From Dyadobacter diqingensis (GTDB lineage: Bacteria; Bacteroidota; Bacteroidia; Cytophagales; Spirosomataceae): DNA of 64,000 nt. Position 1 is the stretch's first letter; every line of letters starts with the position of its first letter. The translations under genes and the position numbers were made by a program. Below the pieces are notes generated by a model, which worked only from the letters and a program-made list of their open reading frames with translations, searched no databases and was not told where the DNA came from. Location of the stretch: assembly GCF_024220585.1 (NCBI RefSeq), contig NZ_JAMXKF010000016.1, forward strand, positions 1 to 64,000. Reading direction: 5' to 3'. Shown piece after piece: positions 50,592 through 60,108 of this stretch.

Positions 50592-52361
50592 CTACCCAAT
50601 CTTCAAAACCTCTTTATACTGCATCCGGTACAAATTGGCGTAGAAACCTTCTTTTTCAAGTAGTTGTTCGTGGTTTCCTTCTTCCATAATTTCTCCTTTG
50701 TCAACCACGATAATCTTGTTGGCTTCCTGGATTGTCGATAAACGGTGCGCAATTACGATCGCGGTTCTGCCCTTCATCAGCTTTTCAATCGCTTTCTGGA
50801 TGAGTTCTTCTGTTTCGCTGTCAACAGACGAAGTGGCTTCGTCGAGCACGATTATTTTTGGATTATGAACCATCGCCCTTACAAACGAAATCAGCTGACG
50901 CTGGCCTACGGACAAAGTCGCGCCACGCTCCATTACATTGTAGGTATATCCCCCCGGAAGTCTTTCTATAAAGTCATGAACACCAACCAGTTTGGCCGCT
51001 TCTACGATCTTGTCATGTGTTATCGTATCATCACCCAAGCGAATATTGTTTTCAATCGTATCAGAAAACAGGAAGACATCCTGTAAAACCACACCGATAT
51101 TTCTCCTCAGCGCCGTAAGTTCATACTCGTGAACCTCTCTTCCGTCAATAAATATTTTCCCTTTGTTGATGTCGTAAAAACGGCTTAACAGATTTATAAT
51201 CGATGACTTACCAGCTCCGGTAGCACCGACAAAAGCAATGGTTTCGCCCTCATTCACCTTGAAATTAATGTTTTTCAAAACATAATCTTCATCGTTGTAA
51301 GCAAACCATACGTCTTTAAATTCTACTTCTCCACCAATTTTCTCGGGCACATAAGTTCCGTCATTGGATGTAAATTCGTCACTGTCAAGCAGCGTCAATA
51401 TCCGGTCGGTGCTGACAATACCCATCTGCAAGGTGTTGAAACGATCGGCCAGCTGGCGTATCGGCCTGAAAAACAAGTTGATAAACATTACAAATGCCGT
51501 CACCGTACCAAAGGTTACTTCGGCATTTAAAATCTGTTTTGAACCATACCAGACCACCAAACCGGTACCCGCCGCAGAGATGACGTCCGCCACCGGAAAG
51601 TATATCGAATAGTACAAAATCGACCTGATATTGGCATCCCGGTGTACCTTGTTTATTTCTTCAAACTTCTTGTATTCAATATCTTCACTGCTGAAAATCT
51701 GCACGATGCTCATACCCGTGATATGCTCCTGAACAAAAGAATTCAGGTTGGAAACGGCGGCACGGACTTCGTTGAAAGCATCCTTGATTTTCTCTTTAAA
51801 AACATAGGTACAAAACAGCATCAACGGAATCATGGAAAGGCTGATGATTGACAATTTCCAATCCGTATAAAACATCACGCCAATGATCAAAACGAGTTGA
51901 AGAATATCACCGGCAATGGCCGCCATACCGTCACTAAACACATTCGACAGCGTTTCTACGTCGGAAATCGTCCGGGTAACCAAACGGCCAATCGGCGTAT
52001 TATCGAAGAATTTCAGCCGTAAACCGATAATCTTTTCATAAAGCTGCACCCTGATATCACGAATGATGTATTGTCCGAGCCACCCGGCCATGTAGGTATT
52101 CCAGAACTGCACAAATCCCTGAACAATCAACACCACGACCATAACAACCAGCATTAAAGCCAGCTGGTTATAATTCCCCTCCGCGATAGGTTTGTCAATC
52201 GTATATTTAATCAAAAGTGGTGTCAAAGGTGCCAGCACAGCATTGATCATGATGATAGCGATCAACAAATAAAACTGCTTCTGGTAAGGCCTAACGAACG
52301 TATATAAACGTTTAAGGGTGGGAAGATCAAATATCTGGCCGCTTTTGGTTTCCTGATTCAC
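50592..52361 (-). CDS. MsbA-like ABC exporter (fused permease-ATPase)
   Basis: A 589-residue half-transporter that would work as a homodimer. Six transmembrane helices fill residues 30 to about 320. The C-terminal ATPase has Walker A FVGATGAGKSS, the LSVGQRQLIS signature and Walker B IIVLDEATSS, with AHRLSTI as the H-loop. The fold is that of lipid/multidrug exporters such as MsbA; the substrate cannot be assigned. Length and motifs are intact. It is preceded by a 200-bp gap shared with the divergent DUF4126 gene. Confidence 0.93.
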   Translation of the reverse strand: MNQETKSGQIFDLPTLKRLYTFVRPYQKQFYLLIAIIMINAVLAPLTPLLIKYTIDKPIAEGNYNQLALMLVVMVVVLIVQGFVQFWNTYMAGWLGQYIIRDIRVQLYEKIIGLRLKFFDNTPIGRLVTRTISDVETLSNVFSDGMAAIAGDILQLVLIIGVMFYTDWKLSIISLSMIPLMLFCTYVFKEKIKDAFNEVRAAVSNLNSFVQEHITGMSIVQIFSSEDIEYKKFEEINKVHRDANIRSILYYSIYFPVADVISAAGTGLVVWYGSKQILNAEVTFGTVTAFVMFINLFFRPIRQLADRFNTLQMGIVSTDRILTLLDSDEFTSNDGTYVPEKIGGEVEFKDVWFAYNDEDYVLKNINFKVNEGETIAFVGATGAGKSSIINLLSRFYDINKGKIFIDGREVHEYELTALRRNIGVVLQDVFLFSDTIENNIRLGDDTITHDKIVEAAKLVGVHDFIERLPGGYTYNVMERGATLSVGQRQLISFVRAMVHNPKIIVLDEATSSVDSETEELIQKAIEKLMKGRTAIVIAHRLSTIQEANKIIVVDKGEIMEEGNHEQLLEKEGFYANLYRMQYKEVLKIG

Positions 52362-52565
52362 AGACTGGTGGTTGTTTGTTCTGGTTTTCTTGCTGTTTTA
52401 AACTGAGCCCTGCAAGCATGCTTATTAAACTCAGCGCATTAACTTATATCTACTGATCAACAACGAAAAAGTAAAATTCGTCACCAAAGAAACGAAGAAT
52501 TCATTTTTTTGTCTAACTTTCTTCATTGTCTTCCTCTGAAATCATGATTTAAAACCACTACGACC

Positions 52566-53123
52566 ATGGAAGTTTTTCTTAGTATCTGCCTCGGATTAGG
52601 TCTCAGCGCAAGCAGTGGTTTCAGGGTATTTCTCCCGATGCTCATTGCCAATATTGCCGCCATGAGCGGCTGGATATCACCGGCTGAAAGTTTTGCCTGG
52701 CTGGCGACCTGGCCTGCATTTTTTGCATTACTCACAGCAACCATCGCAGAAATCGGAGGTTATTATGTCCCTTTTATCGATAATCTGCTTGATACCATTG
52801 CTACACCAGCCGCAATCATCGCCGGTACTTTGTTATCCACCTCCTTCATACAGATCGACAATCCCGTGCTGCAATGGGGCCTGGGACTTATTCTGGGCGG
52901 CGGAACGGCGGGCATGGTTCAGGTGGGTACGGGTCTGCTGCGGTTATTATCGTCAAAAACAACAGCAGGATTAGGAAATCCAGTGGTGTCTACCGCTGAA
53001 AATGTTGCCTCTTTTGGGTTATCAGGACTGGCTATTTTTTTGCCAATAATCGCCATGGTGCTGGTAGTTCTGCTGATCTTATGGCTTTTTAGAAAAATAG
53101 CCAATTTAAGAAAAACCAAATAG
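52566..53123 (+). CDS. DUF4126 family membrane protein
   Basis: A 185-residue hydrophobic protein with four to five helices. The DUF4126 traits are visible: the start LGLGLSASSGFRVFLPML, then FLALLTATIAEIGGYYVPFIDNLLDTIATPAA and a glycine-rich GLILGGGTAGMVQVG. The function of this family is unknown. It precedes the AraC-type regulator by only 9 bp, so the two may share a transcript. Confidence 0.88.
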   Translation: MEVFLSICLGLGLSASSGFRVFLPMLIANIAAMSGWISPAESFAWLATWPAFFALLTATIAEIGGYYVPFIDNLLDTIATPAAIIAGTLLSTSFIQIDNPVLQWGLGLILGGGTAGMVQVGTGLLRLLSSKTTAGLGNPVVSTAENVASFGLSGLAIFLPIIAMVLVVLLILWLFRKIANLRKTK

Positions 53124-53132
53124 CGTACTTTC

Positions 53133-54050
53133 ATGTCTGATGCCATACCAGTTCATTCGCTTCCAAAGTCGCAAAGTCCGGTTCCGGCACTCAAAATTTA
53201 CAGATTTAAAAACAGCAACGAAATCACGGCGCAAGCACCGGAAGCTTTGCCAATAACCCCTCTTCCGACGGACACGCCACATCGTCATACCTATTACGAA
53301 ATTCTTTTTATCGAGGAAGGACAGGGCTTTCACGAGATTGATTTCCATTCCTATACCATGCAGGGCACCGGGATGCACTTTATCACACCCGGCCAGGTAC
53401 ATCTGCTCACTTTTGCAGCGCCATGCCAGGGATTTATTGTGGCCTTTTCAGAAGATTTTTATACTTTTTACAACCCCACCAGTCCTTCCTTATCTCATTT
53501 TCCATTTTTCCAGATTAACAAACGACAGCCGGTTCTCAGGTTAACGGAAACGGAACGTCACTATTTTCACAACATTCTGGAAAACATGGTAGAAGACCAT
53601 CTGGGCCCGGATACCGACCAGAATATGCTTGGGCAGTACCTGGGTCTGCTCCTGCAAAAATGTGCCATCATTAACCAAAATACAGTACATACCACAGCCA
53701 ACGCGAGCTCTTCCATACCCGAAATGGTCGGGCGTTTTCAGGAACTGGTGGAGAAAAATTTCAGGGAAATGCACGAAGTACAACAGTATGCTACCATCCT
53801 GAATGTCTCTCCCGACTATCTGAGCAAGATTGTAAAACGATTCCTTGGCGTGCAAACGCAGGAATACATTCTGGATAAACTGCTTTTGGAAGCCAAACGA
53901 CTGCTGGTTTTCACCAACCTCAGCAGCAAGGAAATTGCCTACCACATCCATATGGACGATCCGTCCTACTTTGGACGGATCTTCAAACGAAAATCCGGAC
54001 TGACACCAAATGAATACCGTGAACATGTTCGGAAAAGTACCATTTTTTAA
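53133..54050 (+). CDS. AraC family transcriptional regulator
   Basis: A 305-residue regulator. The N-terminal cupin-like sensor has PHRHTYYEILFIEEGQGFHEIDF near residues 50-72. The C-terminal AraC DNA-binding domain has two helix-turn-helices, with YLSKIVKRFLGVQTQEYILDKLL in the first and DPSYFGRIFKRKSGLTPNEYR in the second. It lies 90 bp upstream of a sugar-catabolism gene cluster and probably controls it in response to a sugar or its breakdown product. Confidence 0.92.
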   Translation: MSDAIPVHSLPKSQSPVPALKIYRFKNSNEITAQAPEALPITPLPTDTPHRHTYYEILFIEEGQGFHEIDFHSYTMQGTGMHFITPGQVHLLTFAAPCQGFIVAFSEDFYTFYNPTSPSLSHFPFFQINKRQPVLRLTETERHYFHNILENMVEDHLGPDTDQNMLGQYLGLLLQKCAIINQNTVHTTANASSSIPEMVGRFQELVEKNFREMHEVQQYATILNVSPDYLSKIVKRFLGVQTQEYILDKLLLEAKRLLVFTNLSSKEIAYHIHMDDPSYFGRIFKRKSGLTPNEYREHVRKSTIF

Positions 54051-54140
54051 CAAAAATGTACCTTGCCGACACATCTCCTGAAACATATCTTTGTATTATC
54101 CTAAAATAAAAAGGCTAAATAATACTTTTGATATCAGATC

Positions 54141-55532
54141 ATGGAGATTCGTAACGACCTGTCCGCAGCATCGCTTCAACCGAAAATAGATCGGTTGTGG
54201 CAACTTTCCGCTGAAAAAATTAACCTTATTTCAAAAGAGTACGACACCTCGAAAGGTTCTCCTGTTTTTACCGTCAACGGGAAGTATACCACCCGCGGAT
54301 GGACTGAATGGACACAGGGATTTCAGTATGGTGCCGAAGTTCTTCAATTCGATGTCACTGGCGACGAATCCTTTTTGGAAAAAGCCCGAAAAAATACAGT
54401 CGATTACATGGCATCGCACGTCGGACATTTCGGGGTTCATGACCACGGATTCAATAATGTAAGTACTTATGGAAACCTGCTGCGGTTGATGAACGAGGGC
54501 CGCATCGCCGAAAATAAATGGGAGCGGGATTTTTACGAACTTGCACTGAAAATCTCAGGCGCGGTACAGGCAAAACGCTGGACCAACACCAGCGACGGCC
54601 AGGGTTACATACACTCTTTCAACGGTCCTCATTCCCTATTTGTGGATACCATCCGTTCCGTTCGTGCCCTTGTGGTTTCACATCTGCTGGGACATGGACT
54701 CATGGGTGAAAATGACGTCAAAACCAGTTTGCTTGAAAGAGGGACTTATCATTCCCTGGCGACGGCAAAATATTCTGTCTTTTACGGAGAAGGCCGTGAC
54801 AGTTATGATTTATGGGGAAGAACCGCGCATGAAAGCGTGTTTAACACCAACGACGGAAATTTCCGCTGCCCGAACTCGCAACAGGGTTTTTCAGGGTTTA
54901 CAACCTGGACCCGCGGACTTGCATGGGCCATGACAGGATTTGCCGAGCAGCTTGAATCACTTCCTTTATTCTCGGATGATGAACTGGCACCTCTGGGAGG
55001 CCGCCAGCTGATTGAGGAAATATATTTGAAAGCAGCCAAAGCAACCTGCGACTTTTATATCACGAACACCGCTGCCGACGGAATTCCTTACTGGGATACG
55101 GGAGCTCCCGAGCTTTACAAATTGGGTGATTACACAAGCCGTACATCCGACCCCTATAACGATTTTGAACCGATCGACAGCTCCGCGGCCGCCATTGGTG
55201 CGCAGGGATTATTACGATTGGGAAAATATTTGAATGACAAAAATGCAACAGAAGAAGGAAATAAATACTGGCAGGCAGGACTTACAACGTTAAATACCCT
55301 GTTTGAAGAACCTTATTTATCGACCAATCCAACGCATCAGGGACTCATCCTGCATTCGGTTTATCACCGCCCAAATGGCTGGGATAATATTCCGGCAGGA
55401 CAAAAGGTACCCAACGGCGAATCCAGCATGTGGGGAGACTATCACGCCCGTGAAGTAGCCCTGTATCTGCACAGAATCAACAAGGGCTTACCGTATTACA
55501 CATACCTGGGGGCAGCGAGAAATAATGGTTAA
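54141..55532 (+). CDS. GH88 unsaturated glucuronyl hydrolase-like enzyme
   Basis: A 463-residue glycoside hydrolase of family 88 type, an (alpha/alpha)6 barrel. In this family two Asp residues drive hydration of the 4,5-unsaturated uronic acid. Asp101 in VHDHGFN and Asp169 in LFVDT are at the matching positions. Other family-like segments are TWTRGLAWAMTGFAEQL and PIDSSAAAIGAQGLL. There is no signal peptide, so it acts in the cytoplasm on imported oligosaccharide fragments made by polysaccharide lyases. The lyase itself is not in the window. The assignment to GH88 rather than GH105 is not certain. Confidence 0.82.
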   Translation: MEIRNDLSAASLQPKIDRLWQLSAEKINLISKEYDTSKGSPVFTVNGKYTTRGWTEWTQGFQYGAEVLQFDVTGDESFLEKARKNTVDYMASHVGHFGVHDHGFNNVSTYGNLLRLMNEGRIAENKWERDFYELALKISGAVQAKRWTNTSDGQGYIHSFNGPHSLFVDTIRSVRALVVSHLLGHGLMGENDVKTSLLERGTYHSLATAKYSVFYGEGRDSYDLWGRTAHESVFNTNDGNFRCPNSQQGFSGFTTWTRGLAWAMTGFAEQLESLPLFSDDELAPLGGRQLIEEIYLKAAKATCDFYITNTAADGIPYWDTGAPELYKLGDYTSRTSDPYNDFEPIDSSAAAIGAQGLLRLGKYLNDKNATEEGNKYWQAGLTTLNTLFEEPYLSTNPTHQGLILHSVYHRPNGWDNIPAGQKVPNGESSMWGDYHAREVALYLHRINKGLPYYTYLGAARNNG

Positions 55533-55644
55533 TTATTAATTGTTAAGGGTTAATGACTGGAACAACGGAGATGGTTAACCAACCATTTATGGTCAGTGGT
55601 CAAAGCAACGGTCAATACACAATGACACCAACGACCAAACCAAT

Positions 55645-55677
55645 CATTAACAATTAACAATTAACAATTAATAATTA
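55645..55677. repeat. AT-rich 7-bp tandem repeat
   Basis: ATTAACA is repeated about four times, running into ATTAATAATTA, between the GH88 and TIM-barrel genes. More degenerate ATTAAT-like words lie on both sides (55529-55545 and 55690-55727). Confidence 0.7.
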
Positions 55678-55728
55678 CCCTCTCGCGCCGTCATTAACCA
55701 TTAATAATTTACCATTAACCATTAAAAA

Positions 55729-56544
55729 ATGTCTCTCGATCGCTGCTGTATTCATACCATTACTACCAAACCGTGGGCATTACCGGAGGCGGTTGAGAAA
55801 TATGCGGCTGCCGGGGTTAAAGGGATCAGCGTCTGGCAGAATGCGACCGAGGGAATTGGCCCCCGTCGTGCCGGAGAAATCATCCGCGGGGCCGGGCTTG
55901 AAATTGTTTCTTATGTCCGTGGCGGCTTTTTCCCCCATACCAGCAGTGCCGGACGTGCACAAGCGATTGATCACAATAAAAAGTTACTTGAAGAAGCCGC
56001 AACTTTGGGTGCACCGATGATCGTGCTGGTTTGCGGGGCATCTCCTGACCAATCGCTGGATGTTTCCAGAAATCAGATCCGCGAAGGGATTGAAGCCATT
56101 TTACCATTGGCTGAAAAACTTAACGTAAAACTTGCCATAGAGCCCTTGCACCCGATGTACGCCGCGGACCGTTCTGCGATCAATACACTTGGACAGGCCA
56201 ACGATATGGCAGAATTTTTCAGATCGGATTATGTGGGTGTTGCCGTGGATGTTTATCATTTATGGTGGGACCAGGATCTGGAAAAAGAAATAATTCGCTG
56301 CGGAGCCAACGGAAATCTTTTTGCCTACCACGTTTGCGACTGGAAAGTAAATACCATAGATCTGTTAAACGACCGCGGGCTGATGGGAGAAGGCTGTATT
56401 GACCTCAAAAAAATCCGAGGCTGGGTGGAATCTACCGGTTTTAACGGTTTCTGCGAGGTTGAGATTTTCTCCAACATTCACTGGGCAAAAGATCAGGATA
56501 TTTTCCTGAAAGAAATTACGGACGCTTTTGTTCAACATGTTTAA
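55729..56544 (+). CDS. Sugar phosphate isomerase/epimerase (AP endonuclease-2 fold)
   Basis: A 271-residue TIM-barrel protein of the xylose isomerase-like superfamily. Metal-binding acids and His lie in IEPLHPMYAADRS, VAVDVYHLWWD, YHVCDWK and CEVEIFS. Members isomerise or epimerise keto-sugars or inositols, or act in 3-keto-sugar pathways. In this cluster it would process the monosaccharide released by the GH88 enzyme; the exact step is unknown. There is no signal peptide. Confidence 0.85.
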   Translation: MSLDRCCIHTITTKPWALPEAVEKYAAAGVKGISVWQNATEGIGPRRAGEIIRGAGLEIVSYVRGGFFPHTSSAGRAQAIDHNKKLLEEAATLGAPMIVLVCGASPDQSLDVSRNQIREGIEAILPLAEKLNVKLAIEPLHPMYAADRSAINTLGQANDMAEFFRSDYVGVAVDVYHLWWDQDLEKEIIRCGANGNLFAYHVCDWKVNTIDLLNDRGLMGEGCIDLKKIRGWVESTGFNGFCEVEIFSNIHWAKDQDIFLKEITDAFVQHV

Positions 56545-56618
56545 TAAAAGCACAAGCTTCAAAAAATCTGAATTATCTATAAGCTAAAAGCTAATAGCCA
56601 ACCACTAAAACCTAAAAC

Positions 56619-57764
56619 ATGACGACTCATACCATTGGCATTATCATGAACGGCGTAACGGGCCGTATGGGAACTAACCAGCATTTGCTTCGTTCCATCA
56701 AAGCAATTATTGAACAAGGTGGTGTTAAAATTTCAGCTGATGAAATCATTATGCCCGATCCCATCCTGGTTGGCCGCAACCTGGCTAAGCTCGAAGCATT
56801 GGGAAAACAATCCAATATCACAAAATTCACAACGGATCTGGATTCTGTTTTAGCCGATCCTCATTATCAGATTTATTTCGATGCACAGGTTACCGGCCGC
56901 AGAGCTCCGGCAGTAAAAAAAGCTATTCTCGCAGGTAAACATATTTACTGTGAAAAGCCAACCGGCACGACAACCGAAGAAGCACTGGAATTATACGAAC
57001 TGGCTACGGCAGCCGGACTAAAAAATGGCGTGGTTCAGGATAAGTTATGGCTTCCGGGTATGCTTAAATTAAAGCGATTGATGGAAAACGGCTTTTTCGG
57101 AAAAATTCTTTCCGTTCGCGGGGAATTCGGTTACTGGGTTTTCGAAGGTCATTCGGTTCCGGCGCAGCGTCCGTCATGGAATTACCGTAAGGAAGATGAC
57201 GGCGGCATTATCGTCGATATGCTTTGTCACTGGCGTTATGTGCTGGACAATCTTTTTGGAAAAGTAAAAGCGGTTTCTTGTCTGGGCGCAACCCATATCC
57301 CGGAAAGAATTGACGAAAACGGAAAGGCTTACAACTGTACCGCAGACGACGCCTGTTATGCCACTTTCGAGCTGGAAGACGATGTTATTGCACAATTCAA
57401 TTCATCCTGGACGGTACGTGTTCGTCGCGACGATTTGCTGACATTGCAGGTAGACGGCACAAAAGGCTCGGCCGTGGCAGGTTTACGCGAGTGTTATACC
57501 CAGCATTATGGCAATACGCCTAAACCGGTATGGAATCCGGATATTGCCCAGCCCATTCCATTTTTCGAAGGCTGGTCGAAGGTACCGGAACAGGAGAATT
57601 TCGACAATGCTTTTAAAACGCAATGGGAGCTATTCCTTAAACACGTTGTAAAAGATACACCTTTCCCGTGGGACCTCAAAGCTGGCGCACGCGGCGTTCA
57701 GCTGGCTGAAAAAGGTATCGAAAGCTGGGAAAAACGCCAGTGGGTAACCATTGACGAATTATAA
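56619..57764 (+). CDS. Gfo/Idh/MocA family oxidoreductase
   Basis: A 381-residue NAD(P)-dependent sugar dehydrogenase. The N-terminal Rossmann domain has IIMNGVTGRMG (residues 9-19) and the family lysine in CEKPTGTT; the C-terminal alpha/beta domain has DDGGIIVDMLCHW, with the catalytic-type Asp and His. It may oxidise or reduce a sugar C3 or C2 hydroxyl. Its place after the isomerase supports a sugar-catabolism role. Confidence 0.9.
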   Translation: MTTHTIGIIMNGVTGRMGTNQHLLRSIKAIIEQGGVKISADEIIMPDPILVGRNLAKLEALGKQSNITKFTTDLDSVLADPHYQIYFDAQVTGRRAPAVKKAILAGKHIYCEKPTGTTTEEALELYELATAAGLKNGVVQDKLWLPGMLKLKRLMENGFFGKILSVRGEFGYWVFEGHSVPAQRPSWNYRKEDDGGIIVDMLCHWRYVLDNLFGKVKAVSCLGATHIPERIDENGKAYNCTADDACYATFELEDDVIAQFNSSWTVRVRRDDLLTLQVDGTKGSAVAGLRECYTQHYGNTPKPVWNPDIAQPIPFFEGWSKVPEQENFDNAFKTQWELFLKHVVKDTPFPWDLKAGARGVQLAEKGIESWEKRQWVTIDEL

Positions 57765-57796
57765 AAGTCTTTTCATAAATCACTTAAAATCATTTT

Positions 57797-58567
57797 ATGA
57801 AAAAGACAGCGCTTATCACCGGAGGAAGTCGCGGAATCGGTTTTGGCATTGCCAAAGCACTGGCAAAAGAAGGTTACAACCTGGCCATCAACGGCGTACG
57901 TGACGAAGAAAATACCTCCGAAGCTTTGGAAGAACTTCGTCAGCTTGGTGCAGAGGTGGTTTATTGTCAGGGAAGTATCGCTTCGGCCGAAGACCGCGAA
58001 AGAATCATTGAGAAAGCATACAGCGTTTTTGGGCAGATCAATCTGTTGGTCAACAATGCCGGGATAGCACCAAGGGAGCGAATGGATTTACTGGAAACTA
58101 CACCTGAAAATTATCAGGAAGTGTTGACTACGAACCTGGAAGGGCCTTTTTTCTTTACCCAAAGCATTGCCCGCAAAATGGCTCATGCCAAGCAGAACAA
58201 CCACGCTTTTGAGGCAACGATCATTTTTGTTACGTCCATTTCGGCTACGGTCGTTTCTATTAACCGGGGCGAATATTGTGTTTCAAAAGCTGGACTGGCA
58301 ATGACGAGTGCACTTTTCGCCGTTCGTATGGCTGAATACAGTATTCCTGTTTTCGAGATCCGTCCGGGTGTTATTGCCACGGATATGACTTCCAAAGTAC
58401 AGGGCAAATATGATGCGCTGTTCGAAAACGGTATGGCGTTGCAGCCACGGTGGGGTACGCCTGAGGATGTTGGAAAAGCCGTCGCGTCGCTTACCCGAGG
58501 TGACTTCCCCTACTCTACCGGCCAGGTGATCGGTGTGGATGGGGGGATGCTGATTGACAGACTTTGA
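57797..58567 (+). CDS. Short-chain dehydrogenase/reductase
   Basis: A 256-residue classical SDR. The cofactor motif TGGSRGIGFGIA is at residues 8-19, NNAGIAP follows strand 4, and the active site has Ser in VTSISA and Tyr-x3-Lys in EYCVSKAGLA. The closing GQVIGVDGGMLIDRL is typical of ketoacyl-ACP-reductase-like SDRs that actually act on sugars. It follows the Gfo/Idh/MocA gene by 32 bp. A KduD-like sugar-acid dehydrogenase is one possibility; sequence alone does not settle it. Confidence 0.9.
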   Translation: MKKTALITGGSRGIGFGIAKALAKEGYNLAINGVRDEENTSEALEELRQLGAEVVYCQGSIASAEDRERIIEKAYSVFGQINLLVNNAGIAPRERMDLLETTPENYQEVLTTNLEGPFFFTQSIARKMAHAKQNNHAFEATIIFVTSISATVVSINRGEYCVSKAGLAMTSALFAVRMAEYSIPVFEIRPGVIATDMTSKVQGKYDALFENGMALQPRWGTPEDVGKAVASLTRGDFPYSTGQVIGVDGGMLIDRL

Positions 58568-58591
58568 TAAGCTATTGGCTTCTGGCAGTTG

Positions 58592-58645
58592 GCCGGGCGG
58601 CCGGTACGCCGGAGCGGTACCGCTATTAGCTCTTTGGCTCGTCGG
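58592..58645. repeat. REP-like repeat, family II (copy B)
   Basis: GCCGGGCGGCCGGTACGCCG and GGAGCGGTACC form a GC-rich hairpin, followed by CGCTATTA and GGCTCGT in the same order as in copy A (35243-35293). It lies between the SDR and MFS genes of one operon. Confidence 0.4.
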
Positions 58646-58734
58646 TATATTAATTCGCACTTCAAGATACGCTTTACGACAGAATATTCTAATGATCCTA
58701 ACGCCTAATTACTAATAGCTAACTCCCTAAAGCC

Positions 58735-59976
58735 ATGTCCGTCATTCCACAATCCCGTCCGTCCTTGTTATCGCAGCTTATGCAAGTGCCGGTTATTGTT
58801 GCTGCACTTGGTTATCTGGTGGACATGTATGATCTTTTTTTGTTTAGTGTCGTGCGGGTACCCAGTCTTAAAGCACTGAATGTAGCCGATGACCAGCTTT
58901 TAACACAAGGAATAAAGTTGCTGAATTATCAGATGGCCGGTATGCTGATCGGCGGCGTGCTGTGGGGCATTATTGCAGATAAAAAAGGACGGCTTTCGGT
59001 CCTTTTCGGCTCTATCATCATGTATTCACTCGCCAACATTGGCAACGGATTTGTGACCTCGGTAGATCAATACGCCATACTCCGTTTCATAGCCGGCGTA
59101 GGTTTGGCCGGTGAGCTTGGTGCGGGCATAACGCTGGTGACAGAAGTGCTGCCAAAGGAAATCCGCGGCTACGGCACAACACTCGTTGCAACTCTGGGCG
59201 TGCTTGGCGCTATTCTGGCTTATTTTGTGGCTGATCTTTTCGCCTGGCGCATATCCTACTTTGTAGGCGGTGGAATGGGTTTGATACTTCTTGTGCTCAG
59301 GTTCAATGTTTTTGAATCCGGAATGTTTGAAAAAATAAAAGAAAAAAGTGTCGATAAAGGAAATATCCTGCTGATCATCGGTAACGGAAAACGATTTGGG
59401 AAATATCTGATGGCAATTCTCGTCGGGCTGCCCATCTGGTTTGTCGTCGGCATCCTGATCACTTTTTCGCCGGAATTTGGAAGTGCAAAAGGTGTTGTCG
59501 GCGTGAATGCCGGAAAGGCTGTTATGCTTGCATTTTCAGGTCAGGTTTTTGGAGACATCGCCAGTGGTTTATTAAGCCAATATTTACAAAGCAGAAAAAA
59601 AGTGATTGGGTTATTCATCGGCATGTCGCTTTGCATGATGGCCGTTTATTTGCTAATCCCTTTGAAAGACGCATTTTCCTTTTACGTGGTTTGTGCATTC
59701 CTCGGGTTCTGTAATGGCTACTGGACTTTATTTATCACCATTGCGGCAGAACTTTTCGGAACAAATTTACGGGCTACCGTCGCCACAACCGTTCCAAATT
59801 TTGTTCGCGGTGCCACCATTCCGCTTGCTGCGCTTTTCGTCCAGTTCAAACCCGATCTGGGCGTCATCAACAGCGGGCTTATGCTCGGGATTGCCACGGA
59901 TATTATTGCCTTAGTTGCCTTGTACTTCCTGGAAGAGACCTTTACCAAAGACATGAATTTTGTCGAAAAGAATTAA
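58735..59976 (+). CDS. MFS transporter
   Basis: A 413-residue major facilitator with about 12 helices. The conserved loop 2-3 motif is IIADKKGRLSVLFGS, and LRFIAGVGLAGELGAGITLVTEVLP is typical of the metabolite:H+ symporter/AAHS-type subgroup. It closes the sugar cluster and probably imports the sugar or sugar acid fragment. A strong terminator follows 15 bp after its stop. Confidence 0.9.
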   Translation: MSVIPQSRPSLLSQLMQVPVIVAALGYLVDMYDLFLFSVVRVPSLKALNVADDQLLTQGIKLLNYQMAGMLIGGVLWGIIADKKGRLSVLFGSIIMYSLANIGNGFVTSVDQYAILRFIAGVGLAGELGAGITLVTEVLPKEIRGYGTTLVATLGVLGAILAYFVADLFAWRISYFVGGGMGLILLVLRFNVFESGMFEKIKEKSVDKGNILLIIGNGKRFGKYLMAILVGLPIWFVVGILITFSPEFGSAKGVVGVNAGKAVMLAFSGQVFGDIASGLLSQYLQSRKKVIGLFIGMSLCMMAVYLLIPLKDAFSFYVVCAFLGFCNGYWTLFITIAAELFGTNLRATVATTVPNFVRGATIPLAALFVQFKPDLGVINSGLMLGIATDIIALVALYFLEETFTKDMNFVEKN

Positions 59977-59991
59977 CGCCAACTTACTCAT

Positions 59992-60039
59992 AAACTAAAA
60001 AAGCAGTTTCCGCGTGTCCGGAAACTGCTTTTTTAGTTT
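59992..60039 (+). terminator. Strong terminator of the sugar cluster
   Basis: A perfect 21-bp inverted repeat (arms 59992-60012 and 60019-60039) around a 6-bp loop, CGTGTC, with A- and T-runs. It ends the MFS-transporter operon. Confidence 0.85.
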
Positions 60040-60108
60040 ATTTTCAATTCACTTACAGTAACTTACAAAAATGACCTTTACCGTTTAATAGCTCATTCCG
60101 TTTTTAAA

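Noticed and set aside
50414..50599. 61-residue minus-strand gene between the exporter and the mini membrane proteins
   Set aside because: Overlaps the real gene at 50232-50438, is not hydrophobic or family-like, and another frame there looks more like a decayed paralogue.
55545..55727. CRISPR-like array
   Set aside because: The repeats are 7-bp AT-rich units without spacers, and no cas gene is present.
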